Part shown: one piece after another, positions 22,470 through 36,100 of the stretch
Numbering within the stretch: position 1 is the first letter of the stretch
Layout: each line of letters begins with the position of its first letter
From: Zantedeschia hybrid cultivar
Lineage: Eukaryota; Streptophyta; Magnoliopsida; Alismatales; Araceae
Length of the DNA: 64,000 nucleotides
NCBI GenBank assembly: GCA_030544215.1
Contig: JARZZO010000001.1
Coordinates: 66,676,456-66,740,455, forward strand
Direction of reading: 5' to 3'
The notes under the pieces: model-generated
Seen by the model: the letters and a program-made list of their open reading frames with translations, nothing else
What the model was told of the DNA's origin: nothing
Databases searched by the model: none
Position numbers and translations under genes: made by a program

Positions 22470-22735
22470 CCCTCTCTCTCCATTCTCTATTAATATATCT
22501 ATCCCCTATTAATTCTCTCTATCTATTCTTTTCCTCTCATTAATTATCTCTTTCTCCCTCCCCCTCTCTCTCTCATTAATTCTCTATCTTTCCCCTCTCC
22601 CTCTCATTAATTCTCTCTCTATCTCTCCCTCTCTCATTAATTCTCTCTCTCCCCTCTCCCTCTCATTAATTGTCTCTCTCTCCCTTCCTTTCTCTCTCAT
22701 TAATTCTCTCTCTCTCTCTCCCCTCTCTTTGTAAC
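22470..22735. repeat. CTCTC-ATTAATT low-complexity tract
   Basis: CT-rich sequence with CTCTCATTAATTCTCTC-type words repeated about nine times. Open frames crossing it are artefacts of composition. Confidence 0.85.
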
Positions 22736-22949
22736 AAAGATTACTTATATATAATAATAACACTAATAACTTCTTATATACTATATATATAATCAATCTC
22801 TCATTTATATTATAATTATAATTATTATTATTATTATCATCATCATCATTATAATATATATTTATCATCTTTAACAATTTTCTCTCTCCTAATAATATTT
22901 CTATCTCCTATTTTTTATGTTCCCTATTATTATTGTTGTTACTATAATC

Positions 22950-24019
22950 TTCAGAGATAATGATAACTAATTTTGATGTTAATATTATTATTGTTGTTGT
23001 TGTTATTGTTAAGATAGTCTGATGGGATAATAATAACTAATTTTGATATTAATATTTTATTAAAAAAATTAATATCAAAATGATAGTCTCATAAGATAAT
23101 AATAATGATTTTAATATTATTATTATTATGAAAAAATCAATATTAAAATAGTGGTCTCATGGTTAACAATAAATGAATTTTGATATTATTATTATTTCTA
23201 AAATTATTATTATTATTATTTTATTTTATTTTGTTACTATTATTATTATTATCCTCTTTCACATTTTTCTCTCTCCCTATTGATATTTCTATCTCTTATT
23301 TTTTTGTCTCCTATTATTATTATTGTTATTATTGTTGTTGCAATCTCTTGGGATAATAATAGCTAATTTTAACATTATTATTATTGAATAGTATTATGGG
23401 ATAATAATAATTAATTTTAATAATATTACTATTATTAATAAAATCAATATCAAAATGATAGTCTCGTAGGATAATATTATTTTTGATATTATTATTATTG
23501 TTATTGTTATTGTACAATCTCTTAGGATAGAAATAACTAATTTTGACATTACTATTACTATTATTATTATTATTATTATTATTAAGGCAGTCTCACGAGA
23601 TAATAATAATTAATGTTGATATTATTATTATTATTTAAAATATTATTATTATTATTATTAACTAAGATGGTAGAAAGTATTACTATATTATTTTTTAATG
23701 TATTATTATTTTCTTATTATTTTTATTATTATTATTGGGGTAGTCTCATAAGATAGTAATAACTAATTTTGATATTATTATTATTATTACTATTATTAGG
23801 ATAGTCTCATGAGAAAATAATAACTAATTTATTATTATTATTATTACTTTTATTTTAATCTAAGATGGTGGAAAGTATTATATTATTATTATTGAAAGTA
23901 TTATTATTATTATTGGGGTAGTCTTATGGGATAATAATACTAATTATGATATTATTATTATTCTTCTTATTAAAATTAATATCAAAATGATAGTCTCGTA
24001 ATATTGTAATAAGTAACTT

Positions 24020-24059
<40 letters not shown>

Positions 24060-24364
24060 TACTCTCTTTCTCCTCTTTCATATTTTTCTCTCTCTCTATT
24101 AGTATTTCTATCTCCTATTTTATTTTATTATTATTGTTGTTGTTATTGTTGTTGTTGCAATCTCTTTGGGATAATAATAACTAATTTCAATATTATTATT
24201 AATATTATTTTGGGACAATCTCATGAGATAATAATAACTAATTTTGACATTATTATTATTTTTAAAAATATTTTTTAAATAATAATAATTATTATTATTA
24301 TCTCTCTTTATCCTCTTTCACATTTTTTGTCTCTATTACTATTTCTATCTCTTATTTTTTTCTC

Positions 24365-24397
<33 letters not shown>

Positions 24398-24860
24398 TAT
24401 TGTTGTTGTTGTTATTGCAATCTTTTGGGATAAAAATAATTAACTTTGATATTATATTATTATTATTATTAATGAGGTAATGTCATGAGATAATAATAAC
24501 TAATTTTTGATATTTTTAAAGTATTACTAATTTTGTTGCTACTATTATTATTATTAATGAGACCAACCTCTATCTCACTTTTCTCACTCATATTATTATT
24601 GTTATTATTGTTGTTGTTACTAACTAACTTTTCTCACTCATATTATTATTGTTGTTGTTGTTGTTGTTAATATTAGGACAATCTATTGGAGTAATAATAA
24701 TAAATTTTAATATTTATTATCATTATTGAGATAGTCTCATAGGATAAACCCTAAACCCGTCTCTCTCATTTTTCTCTCAATCCATATTTCAACATAACAT
24801 TTATTGAGATAATCTCATGGGATAATAATAATAACCTTTGGTACATTTTTTAGTTTTCTC
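22950..24860. repeat. AT-rich minisatellite, about 20 diverged copies
   Basis: A core close to AGTCTCATGRGATAATAATA plus ACTAATTTTGATATT recurs at about 22953, 23015, 23084, 23152, 23343, 23390, 23460, 23515, 23587, 23743, 23802, 23920, 23990, 24158, 24217, 24419, 24480, 24680, 24733 and 24800. Variable (ATT)n tracts separate the copies, and CTCTTTCAC-ATTTTT-CTCTCT blocks recur within. It occupies the middle of the head-to-head ClpX/SKIP8 intergenic region. Confidence 0.88.
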
Positions 24861-25199
24861 TCTCAATCTATATTTCTATTTGATATAATGGTTCTGCACT
24901 AAATGTTTATCAAACAACTAACCTAATAGTCATTTCTTCACAAAGAATAAAGAAATAGCTTCACTTATACTAATTATAATTATTTTATTCAAATCTGTTA
25001 ATTTGACGGTATTGCAACTAGTTTGTATAGTATTACCCATTACAAATGCCAGCGTGATAGGTACTTGTTTTTTAGACTTATTTTTTAGTCTCTAGACTTG
25101 ACTCTCCCTATCTGCAGGCATAAGACTCAATTTTGCCCTCCCTCTTACATTGGCCTACGAGAATAATTTACGGATGATTCCCCTGTGGTGTATGGGTGG

Positions 25200-25790
25200 T
25201 GTTTAGATCATTTTTTTTATTTTTCATCAGATTTTTTGAAAAATTTTGTAGCATCTGACCAAAAAACGAACGATCCATTTAATAAGTTCGAGTTGACCCC
25301 AATTTTGTGATATTTTTTTTCAAAAATAAGATTTCTTTTTGCACATGTAAATCAAGGCATACATAAAAAATCTTTTATTTTCAAAAAGTGCATATATAAT
25401 GAACTTGGGATCAACTCATGTTTGCCAGTGATATCATCCGATTTTCGATCAAACACTTTAAAAGAGTGAAAAAAATGACAAAAATTAAAGAAATCAGCCC
25501 CAGCCCTACGGTGCATGATCAAGTCTGATTTTTTTATTTTTACAGTTTTAATTTTTTTTGGAGCATTTGATTAAAAATCAAACAGTATAATCATTATATT
25601 TAAGTTGGCTCTGAGCATGCAACATATTTCTTTTTAGAAAAAAATACGTACACACATAAATTGAGGTATGCACAAAAAAAAAAATCTTTTTCAAAAAACA
25701 AATATAAAATAAGTTTGGAACCAATCAAGATTGCTGGCAGTATCATCTGATTTTTTATAAGCTACTCTAAAAAAAATTTAAAAAATATTC
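25200..25790. repeat. Dispersed repeat related to the 56-60 kb cluster
   Basis: Contains GAACTTGGGATCAACTC, GATATCATCCGATTTTCGATC and GCATCTGACCAAAAAACGAACGAT, closely matching words in the 56250-60130 cluster. Function and family unknown. Directly after it, 25795-25900 holds a short tandem duplication (CTTAAATCTCATATAAACAA twice). Confidence 0.6.
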
Positions 25791-26129
25791 TTAAATCTCA
25801 TATAAACAATAGTAGCAACTACTATTTTTATTTCCATATCTATGTCCTTCTTAAATCTCATATAAACAATAGTAGCAACTAGTATTTTTATTTCCATCTC
25901 TAACTTATCTGTAGCTATATTTGTCAACCAAAGGGTGAGATATCAGCTAGTACAATCAACTATGAGTCATTGTGATTTTGGTAATAGGAAGATATGCAAA
26001 GTTGTGTTGATAAAATATTAGTTAAGTTAATCCCATTTAGTTACAATTTTGTTATTTGAATCGCTTGCATTTTTACACAAGACAAAGCGCGATTAACATC
26101 TTTATGTTGAATATATTTGTATTATCAAT

Positions 26130-26624
26130 GATTCATAATTGTTAAGGCGATAAGGTGACTCAAGGCATTATTGGGCTCCTCTAGCAGTGTAGGTTCCTAC
26201 CTAGGCGGCATCTAGGTGCCTACTTCCTAATATCGACATTAGGATGAAAATTGCAAGAAAATAATACTATTATGACAATGACATGACACTAACATTACAA
26301 AAAAATAGCAATAACAATATGCTTAATATGATAAAAAAACAACACAACAACTTACTTAATATGAGACTAACATTGACATTAATACGAAAATTACATAGAG
26401 AGAAACTAATATTGTCATTATAAAATTCGAGACAGAGATATTGACATTATGATCAAACTTGTAATAAAATATCACTATTATGACATTGACATGACACTAA
26501 TATTACAATAAAGTAACACTAATAAGTTACTTAATATAGAGAGAGAAAATAGCATTGACAACCTACGATGAGCCTACCATTGAAAATTAAAGAGGGAGAA
26601 AGACTAATATTGACATTATCATGA

Positions 26625-26658
<34 letters not shown>

Positions 26659-26760
26659 GTCAAATGTTAGAAGTTTAAAGATTTAGGTACGCCTTGGGTC
26701 TGCCTGACCCGCCTAAGCGGCACCTTGCGCTGCCCTGGTCTCCCGTGATAGGAACCTCCC
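26130..26760. mobile_element. Candidate DNA-element with AAGGCG-type ends
   Basis: Both ends carry AAGGCG/AAGGTG-type words facing inward (GTTAAGGCGATAAGGTGA on the left; AGGCGGGTCAGGCAGACCC on the right, minus strand) around an AT-rich middle with repeated ATTGACATTA words. This is typical of non-autonomous DNA elements in plants, but I could not define exact ends or a target duplication. Confidence 0.4.
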
Positions 26761-28160
26761 ATCTCCATGCGGCCTTCTAATATTATCTTAGTCCCCCTTC
26801 TCCTATGTGTGATAAAAAATCTTAGTCTAATTCAATTCCACATTTGATTAATCATCTATTCATCATAATATGACATGACTATTGTAAGTAAACATTGGTT
26901 TCGCATTTGATTAATAATTATTGCATGAATAGAAAACATATATGTTATGATTATTGCAAGCCCTATCTTTTAATATAAACTTGTATATGTCATATCCAAA
27001 GACTACAAATTTGTTGTATCTATAGTAATGCTTGCTTATTTATAAGGTCACAACATGGACGGGTCCACTTAATGGTTGAATTAGATTGGATCTGCCAAAA
27101 CTTAGGTTGCCTTTAATTAGGGTTGAGGGCTTTTAGGCTGATGTTGGTTGAGTTGAGGGTCAGCCAAGTTGACGAAATTCAAGCATGACATTAATAATGT
27201 AAATAATAACAAAGAGATTTGATGCTGAGAAAGAAATGCTAACAATAGACTATTAATATTATAACTTGACAAATTATAGCTTGAATAATTTTAAACATAT
27301 TTATGGTGCTTACAAGTTACATTTTATAAGGTTATCAAGCTAGTTATAAGTTGAATTTGAAATATTCAGATCAAATTAAAATAAGTAAAAATTTTGTCCT
27401 AATATAATATTTTGAAGTTAGATTCGGACAAAGTTAAATAATGCAGAATTAGATGGCATGTTATTCATGTCCTTACACCAGCCCTAGGGCACCTAGAATA
27501 TTTGCCTGAATTTGGACATTACAGCCTAACCCCAAAACACTCGAAACTTGATCCAAAGTTGAAGTACATAATATGTAAGTAAGCTAGCAGTTCAAATTGG
27601 TGGGTCGATATTCTTTTACGTCATCTTGTGTCAAGTTTGCATCGGCCGACATGATGTTGCACTAATTAAAACTCGCATCATACTAATTGGCTTACACATT
27701 GAGTAAATTAGTCCTAGATTGAGATCTAGGTATGCTGTAAGTCACCTTATCACTTATATTGGTCTCACTTTGTTTGTGAAATAGGATCGGAATAATCGAT
27801 TTAAAAGCTCTATTCTGATTTGATTGTGGGGATGCCTAATTTCTCTAATTCCCCCAACTCCCAAAATTCTATGGAATACTTAATTCTCCAATTCACTATT
27901 TATTTTACTCTTTATTCTATTTATTCTTACCAAATCATTTGAAATAACGCAGTGTAATTCTCTTTATTATGGATAGAAAATCAACAACTTACCAAATTAA
28001 AATACTTTTTATTTTGGTTTAAAAAATCTCCAAAATCTTATTTTGGTTTAGACTATTATGCAAACAAAGTGAGACAAATGTCCTTTTTAAGAGAATGACA
28101 TCGTTGCTTGAAGAACTACCTAACAACTATGAAATTGTGCTAGGGCGTGAAGTCGAAACC
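26761..28160. other. AT-rich intergenic DNA
   Basis: No gene, RNA or clear repeat recognised. Confidence 0.5.
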
Positions 28161-28171
28161 AAGGAGAGGTT

Positions 28172-28345
28172 TATGCACAAAGATGAGGGCTCTGCTCACT
28201 TGGGACTTGGGTGGGTGATGCTCCACTCCTGCTCATCTCCGGAGAAGCGGGGATCGAATCTGCGACCTCCCCCTTCAGAGGAAGGTCAAATTTCTCATGT
28301 GAAACACCCAAGTAATGCAATAGGATACTGCACCAAGCATAGGCA
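28172..28345 (-). mobile_element. Possible tRNA-derived SINE
   Basis: The minus strand carries a B-box-like AGATTCGATCC (about 28263-28253) in a GC-richer island of about 170 bp within AT-rich DNA. No A tail or target duplication was found, so this is tentative. Confidence 0.35.
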
Positions 28346-29132
28346 GCCATCAAATAAGCAAATAAGCTCGTTGGCACTATATATTTTTTAATAATTTTTT
28401 TTCCTAATGTCATTGATCTAGAATTTAATAAAAAATAAAAAATATTTTCTATTTTTCAACCTTCATTTTTCTTATCTCTTAAGATCCGTGCGTGTTTGGC
28501 AAAATTTTTCTTGAAATTTATTTTTGACTTCCACTTTTTACATAGAATGAGTTAAGGGAGAGAAGTTATAACTAATTTTAGTTTGTTACAAAAGTCAATT
28601 ATTTTATAACAACCTAACTGTTTCTCCAATTTTGAAAACTCTTTTTCTTGTAATTTTTGATTGGAAGTCAAAATACAAGTAAAATGCCATATATATGATT
28701 CTCAAGATCTAATGATTTTTATAAAAAATAATTAAATAAAAAATATAAAAATAATTTCAAATAAAAACTGCGCCAAACACGACCTTAACCAGGGTCAACC
28801 CGACTCCAAACGTGCAAGAGAGGCCGAGCAAAGATCTCAACTTGTCAAAATTTCCCCCCTCGACGCACCACACCAAACCAGAGCTCGCAGAGAGAGAGAG
28901 AGAGAAGCCAAGAAGCGCTCGCTCGCTCGCGGAACTACTCCCCCTCCGCCCCGTAGAGCTCCTCCACGCGACCCACGCCTCCGCACAGCGCTGCCTCTAC
29001 ACCTCCAGATGTGCCCCATTCTACCCTCCCATCGCCGCCTCGCCTCCGCCTCTCCTCTCCCTCCTCCTACTCCTCCTGCTCCCTTTTAGGGTTTCCTCGC
29101 CCTGCTCCGCTCGATCCCCTCCGTCTGAGGCC
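28346..29132 (+). promoter_or_regulatory. SKIP8 upstream region and 5' leader
   Basis: AT-rich to about 28790, then GC-rich and CT-rich up to the start codon, fitting a promoter and 5' untranslated leader. A (GA)8 tract lies at 28888-28905. I see no convincing TATA box. Confidence 0.45.
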
Positions 29133-32100
29133 ATGGCGGCGGAGCCGGGCAAGTCCGGCGAGAAGCCCTGCGAGTGCGCTTGCTCCTACGGCGCCGGCGA
29201 CGGGTCCGGTTCTGGCGCCGGCCAAGCTAACGGGGACGCGATGTTGTGCAGTGAGGGGGCCCCGGCGGCGGGGTGTGAGGTAGAGCGGCCGGTGGGGGCG
29301 TCGATGATGGAGCAGCTGGTGCCGGAGATCAAGACGCACGCGCTGAGTTATTTGGATTACCTGAGTCTGTGCCGCTTGTCGATGACCAATTCCTCGATGC
29401 GGAGGGCGGCCAACGACGACAACGCGTGGAAGAGCCTCTATCATAAGGTGTTCTATCCTTGTTCTTTTTTTTATGAAGTGGTTGTTCTGTTTTTAGTGAT
29501 GTGGAGTTCCCATCACTCTTCGTTTTTTCCGTTGTTCATTTGATTGTCTTCAGCATTGGTGTAAGTGTAATTGATATGTCCAGCAGCTTTGTTGCTCCAT
29601 GGCGTTTACTTTTTCTTTGGGGATTTGTTTAAGTTCCAAGACACGTTTCTAGAACAAGGCTGAAGGATAAGTCAAGGAGAAGAGTGGGACCTTCTAGGAA
29701 CTTCTTTAATTAATACGAATGCACGAGTGAAGAGAACAGGAAAAACCCAAACATTTCTTGGCCACTGGTAACTCGATTGCATGTGGTGGATGGCATCTTT
29801 TTGCGGGCCATGTGGATCAGTAATGAACTAAATGGTTTGAAACCACCGAAAAGAGTTAAGGTACAATCTTTGCGTCATCGACCCAATGTAAGGTGCCTCA
29901 AGTTTTTATGTTTTATTAACCCAATTGATTAAATCTCATAACATCCGAAGACTTCTGAGCATGGAGCTAAAAACTGGCTGAACCGAATCAAAACCGTTGT
30001 GATTGCATTGGTGAGGAGACACCAAGAACTGGCCGGTTCCTGTCAAAACTGGGACTCAAACCAGAATCAGAACCAGAACTGTCCAGGACCAGTTTGGTTC
30101 CAAATTTAGGTCTTTAATTCCTTGCTTCCAACTTATAACCTCTGGCATTTCCCCTATAACTCAAAGAGTATTCATGCCAAAGTCTTTCTAAGGTTCCTAA
30201 ATGCATCGAGAGGCCAAGCCACTTAGTGAAAATATCGGCCACTTGCTTCACATTATATTATAGTAGTACTCAAGCTTCTTATTCTTATGCTTAACATGAT
30301 TTTGATGAAGTAGTGGTTGGTGCCAATATGTTTGCTCCTCCCATACTTTGCCTTTCTTTGATAAATTTATATTAGGCTTATTGTGAAAGAAAATCACCAA
30401 AAAATTTCTTTGTGGATTTGATTGCTTATTATGCTTCTTAGCCACAATGCTGAGCATTTAGTAGGTGGGGTTGCTAAGAACTCAGACTTATGCATCGATA
30501 AGCCTTGTCTCCTTCTTCTTTGGGTTTTATTGGTTTGGTCAAAGTAGAAGCCATAGCTTGTGTTGCTTTCCACTTCATTTAGACCATCCCACCAACCATT
30601 GTTTCAATATCCAAATAATGTTGCTTCTTTTCCATAGTAAGAAGAAGAAGAAAAGATCAACCTCAATAAAACCTTTGACATAGTAGCAACTTAATAAGAT
30701 TTTATTTTGGATTTTCTGTGTACTTGTTCATAAACCAACATCATAAACTATTGGGTCTTGTGATAGGCAAACCTTTAAGTTGTCATCCTGATTCTTATAT
30801 AGAGTTGGTTAAATAACTCCCCCTTCACCCCTTGATTTATTGCCAATTTTGTGTTATTGCCAATTGAATTTTACACAAGCATTGTTCACATGCTTTTCCT
30901 GACATATGGAGGTCTCATCATGCTAGGTGCTCAATAACAAATTAGTGTATTGCCAATTTCAAGATTGTTGCTGCTTGAAACTTACAAAAAACATCATTTG
31001 TGTACCCTTTTGAAGGGTTGTAGTTATATCATCGGTGGATGCTTCACCTCCATAGAATAGCACATTATTATATGCTCTATCATCCTCATATGGAAATAAC
31101 TCATCAACATAAATGGATGAGTTTTTTTAGCCACCTTTATCATGCAGGTTGCATGTTCATAGGAGTACTTGGTATAAGCATTTTTGGCCAACGCAAGTCT
31201 TTATGCATGCAGGCATACTTCAACCTTTTTGTAGCATTCCCTTGAGGTGTTCTACCTTGTGCTGTCATCCCTTTGTCACCAAGCTGTTGGTTTGTTCACT
31301 TTGCACTTCCTTCTTTTTTTGGAAAGTGGACGGTACTACGTATATTATAAAAAAAAGAAAGCATATAAAATGTAAGGAAAATACAAAACAAAGAACTCCC
31401 CTTTACAGAAGCCTCCATATGGTAAAGCTCTCCATCAAGAAGAGAAGCGTTGCTTTGATTCACATTACAAGACGGGGATTCCCATTCCCTCACCCTACCA
31501 CAAACAAAAGAAGCAACTCTCTCTTTGGTGAAAGACTCTCGCCTAAATAGTCTTCTATTTCGCTTCAACCATAGGGCCCAGACAGTAGCATGAAGGATTA
31601 ACCACCAAATGATCTGATCTGCTTTGCACGGCCAAGGTCTTCCCCGTGAGCAGAGAAGCTGCTCCATCGAATCAACATGTCAGACATCACCCTGAATAGG
31701 CTGAAGGATAGGTTGACAAATCTCCCTGGCGAAAGAGCATGTGCAAAAGAGATGATGATAAGATTCTTCTTCCACCCCACAAAGACAACAAAGTGTATTA
31801 GCTGACTGAAGGAATCAAGCAATTATCACAAGTGAGGAGCCTGTTGAGGGAGGCTCTCCACAAAAGAATCTTCACTTTGAGGGAACTCCTTGGCATCCAA
31901 ACACTACTAGTAATGGGAATCTTGGACCCCCATCAGCAATATGAGAGTAAGTAGATTTCATTGAAAATCTCCCTGAAGAGTCCCGCTGCCATGACCAGTT
32001 ATCTGCACAATTGGGCTGTAAATGACTTGAAATCACTAGGTTTAGAAGCAGCAGAAGATCATCAATCTCCTCGTCTCTCAGAAGTCTTCTAAAGATGAGG

Positions 32101-33135
32101 TTCCATTCATTCTCCAGTAAATCAGCTATGTAGAGTTGTGCAGTTGAGCCTGAGCAATAGCTAACCACCTCCAACTTTGATGAGCAGTCAGAAAAAATTC
32201 ACGTTTAAAATATTTGATTGAGTAATTAGAATAAAGACTTCTTTACACTTCATACCATGCTTCACTTGATCTAATTAACCCATTCAGCAGTAATCATTCT
32301 GTGACTTCCATGTGTGCTTTTCCCTGACAGCACTGATATTTTCAGTCATAGCCAAATTCGAAAACTCTTCTTCCACATCTTCTTGTGAGGTGAGACGTGT
32401 GCATACAGGGAAGAGTGGTTGGTCTCTCCTTCTTTAGTTTGCTCGTGAAACCCTTCTAACACTTCTCAACTTACTTGGGGTCTTCCATGCTCCTTCTTTA
32501 GTTTGCTCGTGAAATCCATCTAACACTTCTCAACTTAACTGTGGTCTTCCATGGAGAGGAGTTAATCTCATGTTTCAGATGGTCTGGCAGCTACTAATGC
32601 TCCCCACAGTTCTGAACTGAATCCAGTTTCTGACAAGTTTAAGCAATTCTTGGCCATTTTCAGTTCTGGCTGTTTTACGGTGGCTTAGCGATGGATTTTG
32701 GACCTACTGTGTGCTTAATTAGTTTAATGGATTATGGCCCAATGTGGGCTTAGTAGCTTGATGGACCATGAAGGGAAGAAAGAGGATTTGTACCAGTCTA
32801 AATTATCGTTCGAGGGGTTTAGGTCCTCATGAATAATCATCATTCAAGGGGTTTAGGTCCTCATGAATGAAGTCCTGATGTTGTGTTCGTCCCTTATGAG
32901 TAACCCAAGAAAAGCATTGGAAGAAGGGAAGGCATGAGCTCCCGATCTTCTCTCTTTCTCTCTACCACTCTCTCTGTCACCAGTGAACCCCTCCTTTCTC
33001 TTAACTCACAGCAACAGCAGCTGTGCTGGCGACCCATCTCCCCTCCCTTTCTCCCCCCATTCTCCCCCATTCTCCCCTTTACCTTATCTCTCTTCCCTCC
33101 CCCTTCTCCTGCAACTGCAGCAGCAGCTGCATCAG

Positions 33136-33166
<31 letters not shown>

Positions 33167-36100
33167 TAAAATTAAGTTCGCTAGAAAAGGAGGGACTGGA
33201 GGATACAGTTGAAATGTCTAGGGATCGGAAAATAAGTCTGGATCCTTGCCAGGGACCTATAATTAATTTTCCGGTTTTCTCTTCCTTGTTTTGGATAGTC
33301 TGGCTTGAAATGTAAGACTCTACTTCCTCATGGTTACCTTTGATTCAGTTATGTTGCTATTTAGTATTATGCCGATGGCTGATTTTTAGGTTAGGACTTT
33401 ATTTTTTTTTCCCTTTTTGGATATTTTCTAAGAACCAAGCCCTGTCGTCATAAACATAATCTTCTACTAGTGAGTAATTTTTTTTTTTGAAAGTGGTAGT
33501 GAGTAATTAATTCATGTATCTTTCTGCAGGACTTCACAGTGGAGCAAGATACTGTTACTCCGGCTAATGGCTGGAAAGCTTATTATGCTGCCACAAAAGC
33601 TGTCATTGATGCTAATGCAGAATTCTATAACATCATTAGAGATAGATCACTTCCAGCAATGAGTCATCGGTGGCTTCGTGCAGATTATGTAAAATGTGTC
33701 CATGGCTCAGGAGCACTCTTTGCAGGGTAAGAAATGATCTCTATGCTTTTAAATTTGTTTATCTTTTTTTAATAGTAAGACAGCAAATATGATGGAATGC
33801 TAACAATAAGATCGTTAATTTCATATACTATATTTCTTTGGAGTGGTACATTGTTTCATGTTACTTTGAATTTCACCCTAAGTAAGGGACACATTATATT
33901 GATATTCTACTACTAATTGCTTTATATTGATCAAATTTAGATATGCATCCTTGTTAAACAAGAAGATGCATTGACTTAAGATGTAGTAAAATCCCTTATT
34001 TGCTGTCATGCTGTGTGTAAACCATAGTTGTCAATCACGTCCAACTCCTTATCCCATTTTTTCTACTGGGATGAGACGTCTAGGTGTCCCGGACAATTAT
34101 GGTGTCCCGTCCCAGAATTTTTTTCATGCATACTCTAACAAATATAAAACATATGTATATAATAAATAATATGAAAATAAGCATGTAAATGTATAATAAC
34201 ATAAAATTAATGCGATAGAAGCATTGAAGACAGATTTATGGGTTTATAAATGAATATATTCATCAAATGAACTCCCCAATATAAGTTTACAAGGAGCTTA
34301 AGTAGTTAGGTAAATCTCATGTAAAAATACAAATTTTGGTTTGGACATGCCGAAATGGGTTGGGACAGACTGGGACAAGCCGAGATGGGTTGGGACAGAT
34401 CGGGGCACACCAGAAACTGCAGGACGTCCCGATCATGGAATTCTTCATCGGATCGGCTTTCGGGATTGGCCGGTCCTGATCCCGATCTGATTTGATCTGG
34501 ATCGACCGATCTTCGCCGATCCAATGGAAGCATAAAAAATTTAATAAATTGTTAAAAATGAAAGAAATTAAAAAAAAGGCCAGTTCCAGAATTGGCTGAT
34601 CGAATCCCGATCCGATCCAGATTGGGCAATTCAGCCGATTCCGGCCCTATCTGGCTGATCTAGGTCTATTCCGGCTGATTCTCTCTTTACCTGCTGGAAT
34701 CGGATCGGCCGATTCCAATGCGAATTGGCCGATTCTGCATTCTATGGTCCGGGTCGGGATGAGATGGGATTGACTACTATGGGCTAGACATAAGTAAGTC
34801 AACTCTGCCTGTTGGTTTTTTTTTTCTTAGTTTATAAAATTAAATAGATTATTTTAATTCTCTTCCTTAGACCATTGAAGCTTCTTATAATAGGTTTCTC
34901 TAAACCTTTTAGGTGCGTAAACAAGAGAAAATAAGGCAAACATGTAGTATACCTCCCATAACCCATTCAATGAAGATTAGCCATTAGAGATTAATAGAAG
35001 AACCTATATTCACTATGTGATGTTGCATAGGCTGCGATGTGGATCTTGTATGGGCATATTTAGAATTTTGGACAATTGGTCTTAGAAACATTTGAATTCC
35101 TGTGAGCAGAAGTTTGTGAATCAGGGAGAGGAGTCCACGTTCTTGTTGACAAATAATCCTTAGTACCAATCCTTGATATCTTGTCTTAAGCAAAATTTCA
35201 TTTAAAGCTCGTCATGAAATAGAAAAAGAAAAGGTTAAACCTCCCATTTGATGACGGTTATCCAATGACTGTTGATAGTGGCAATGAATGGTTAAGTGGC
35301 AACTATAGTATGCATTCCTTTTCTAGCTGAAGGTTGAGGTGCTTATAATGGTGGACTTGAATGTGAAGGACAGATCCTTTATTATTACCTGTGGTTTTTG
35401 CCACCTTCCAAAAGAATGCGAAGGACAGATCCCTATTGAGGGCAGCAGTTTGTATGGCTGTAGGATTGGGGAATTTCCTATTCCATATTTGGGTCTATCT
35501 CTCCTTGGTGAAACTCTCCACTATAGCAACTGGACCTAGATCATTCAAAACTTTGAATATAGATAGGCGGATTATGAAGGAAGACTCCGCTCTATTTGGA
35601 ACATGCTATTGCTTTGCAGCCCTTGATAGTCTCTTTACTTATTATATGTCATTATTTAGGATTCCCAAGACAATGGCAAAGAAGTTGGAGTTCCATTCAA
35701 TGTAGGTTTCTTTTGGCATGGGATTGGTGAGAGGTGTAAGGTTGGCAGTATTGGTTGATACGTATCGGTGTTGGTCGGTACCAGTACCAATATGCCAGGG
35801 GGGGGGGGCAAGTCATTAAGGTAAAAAAAAGGGTTGATACCGGTCCGATACCATTGATACAAATATCGGTACGTTTTGGTATCAATAGTGACCGATACTG
35901 AGACTAGTACTGAGACCGACCATCCTTGAAGGGTTGACATGATACTGATTAGGGTAGGGTGTGTGAGAGCAAAGAAGTTGGAAGTATGGCATCAAGCGCA
36001 TTAGAGACTTCAATTTGGCTCCCCTAGGCAAATGGTTATGGAAGCTCGTGACTCCCGGAGAGGCCTTTGGGTGGAGGCGGTTCAACAAAAGTACTGCAGG

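Noticed and set aside
22584..22877. Open frame rich in Asn/Asp and Arg-Glu repeats
   Set aside because: Caused by translating (ATT)n and (CT)n microsatellites.
28812..29132. In-frame upstream ATG extending SKIP8 by 107 residues
   Set aside because: The extra part is low-complexity, Ser/Leu/Arg-rich and unlike SKIP8. The ATG at 29133 has a better context (GCCATGG) and fits the family length.
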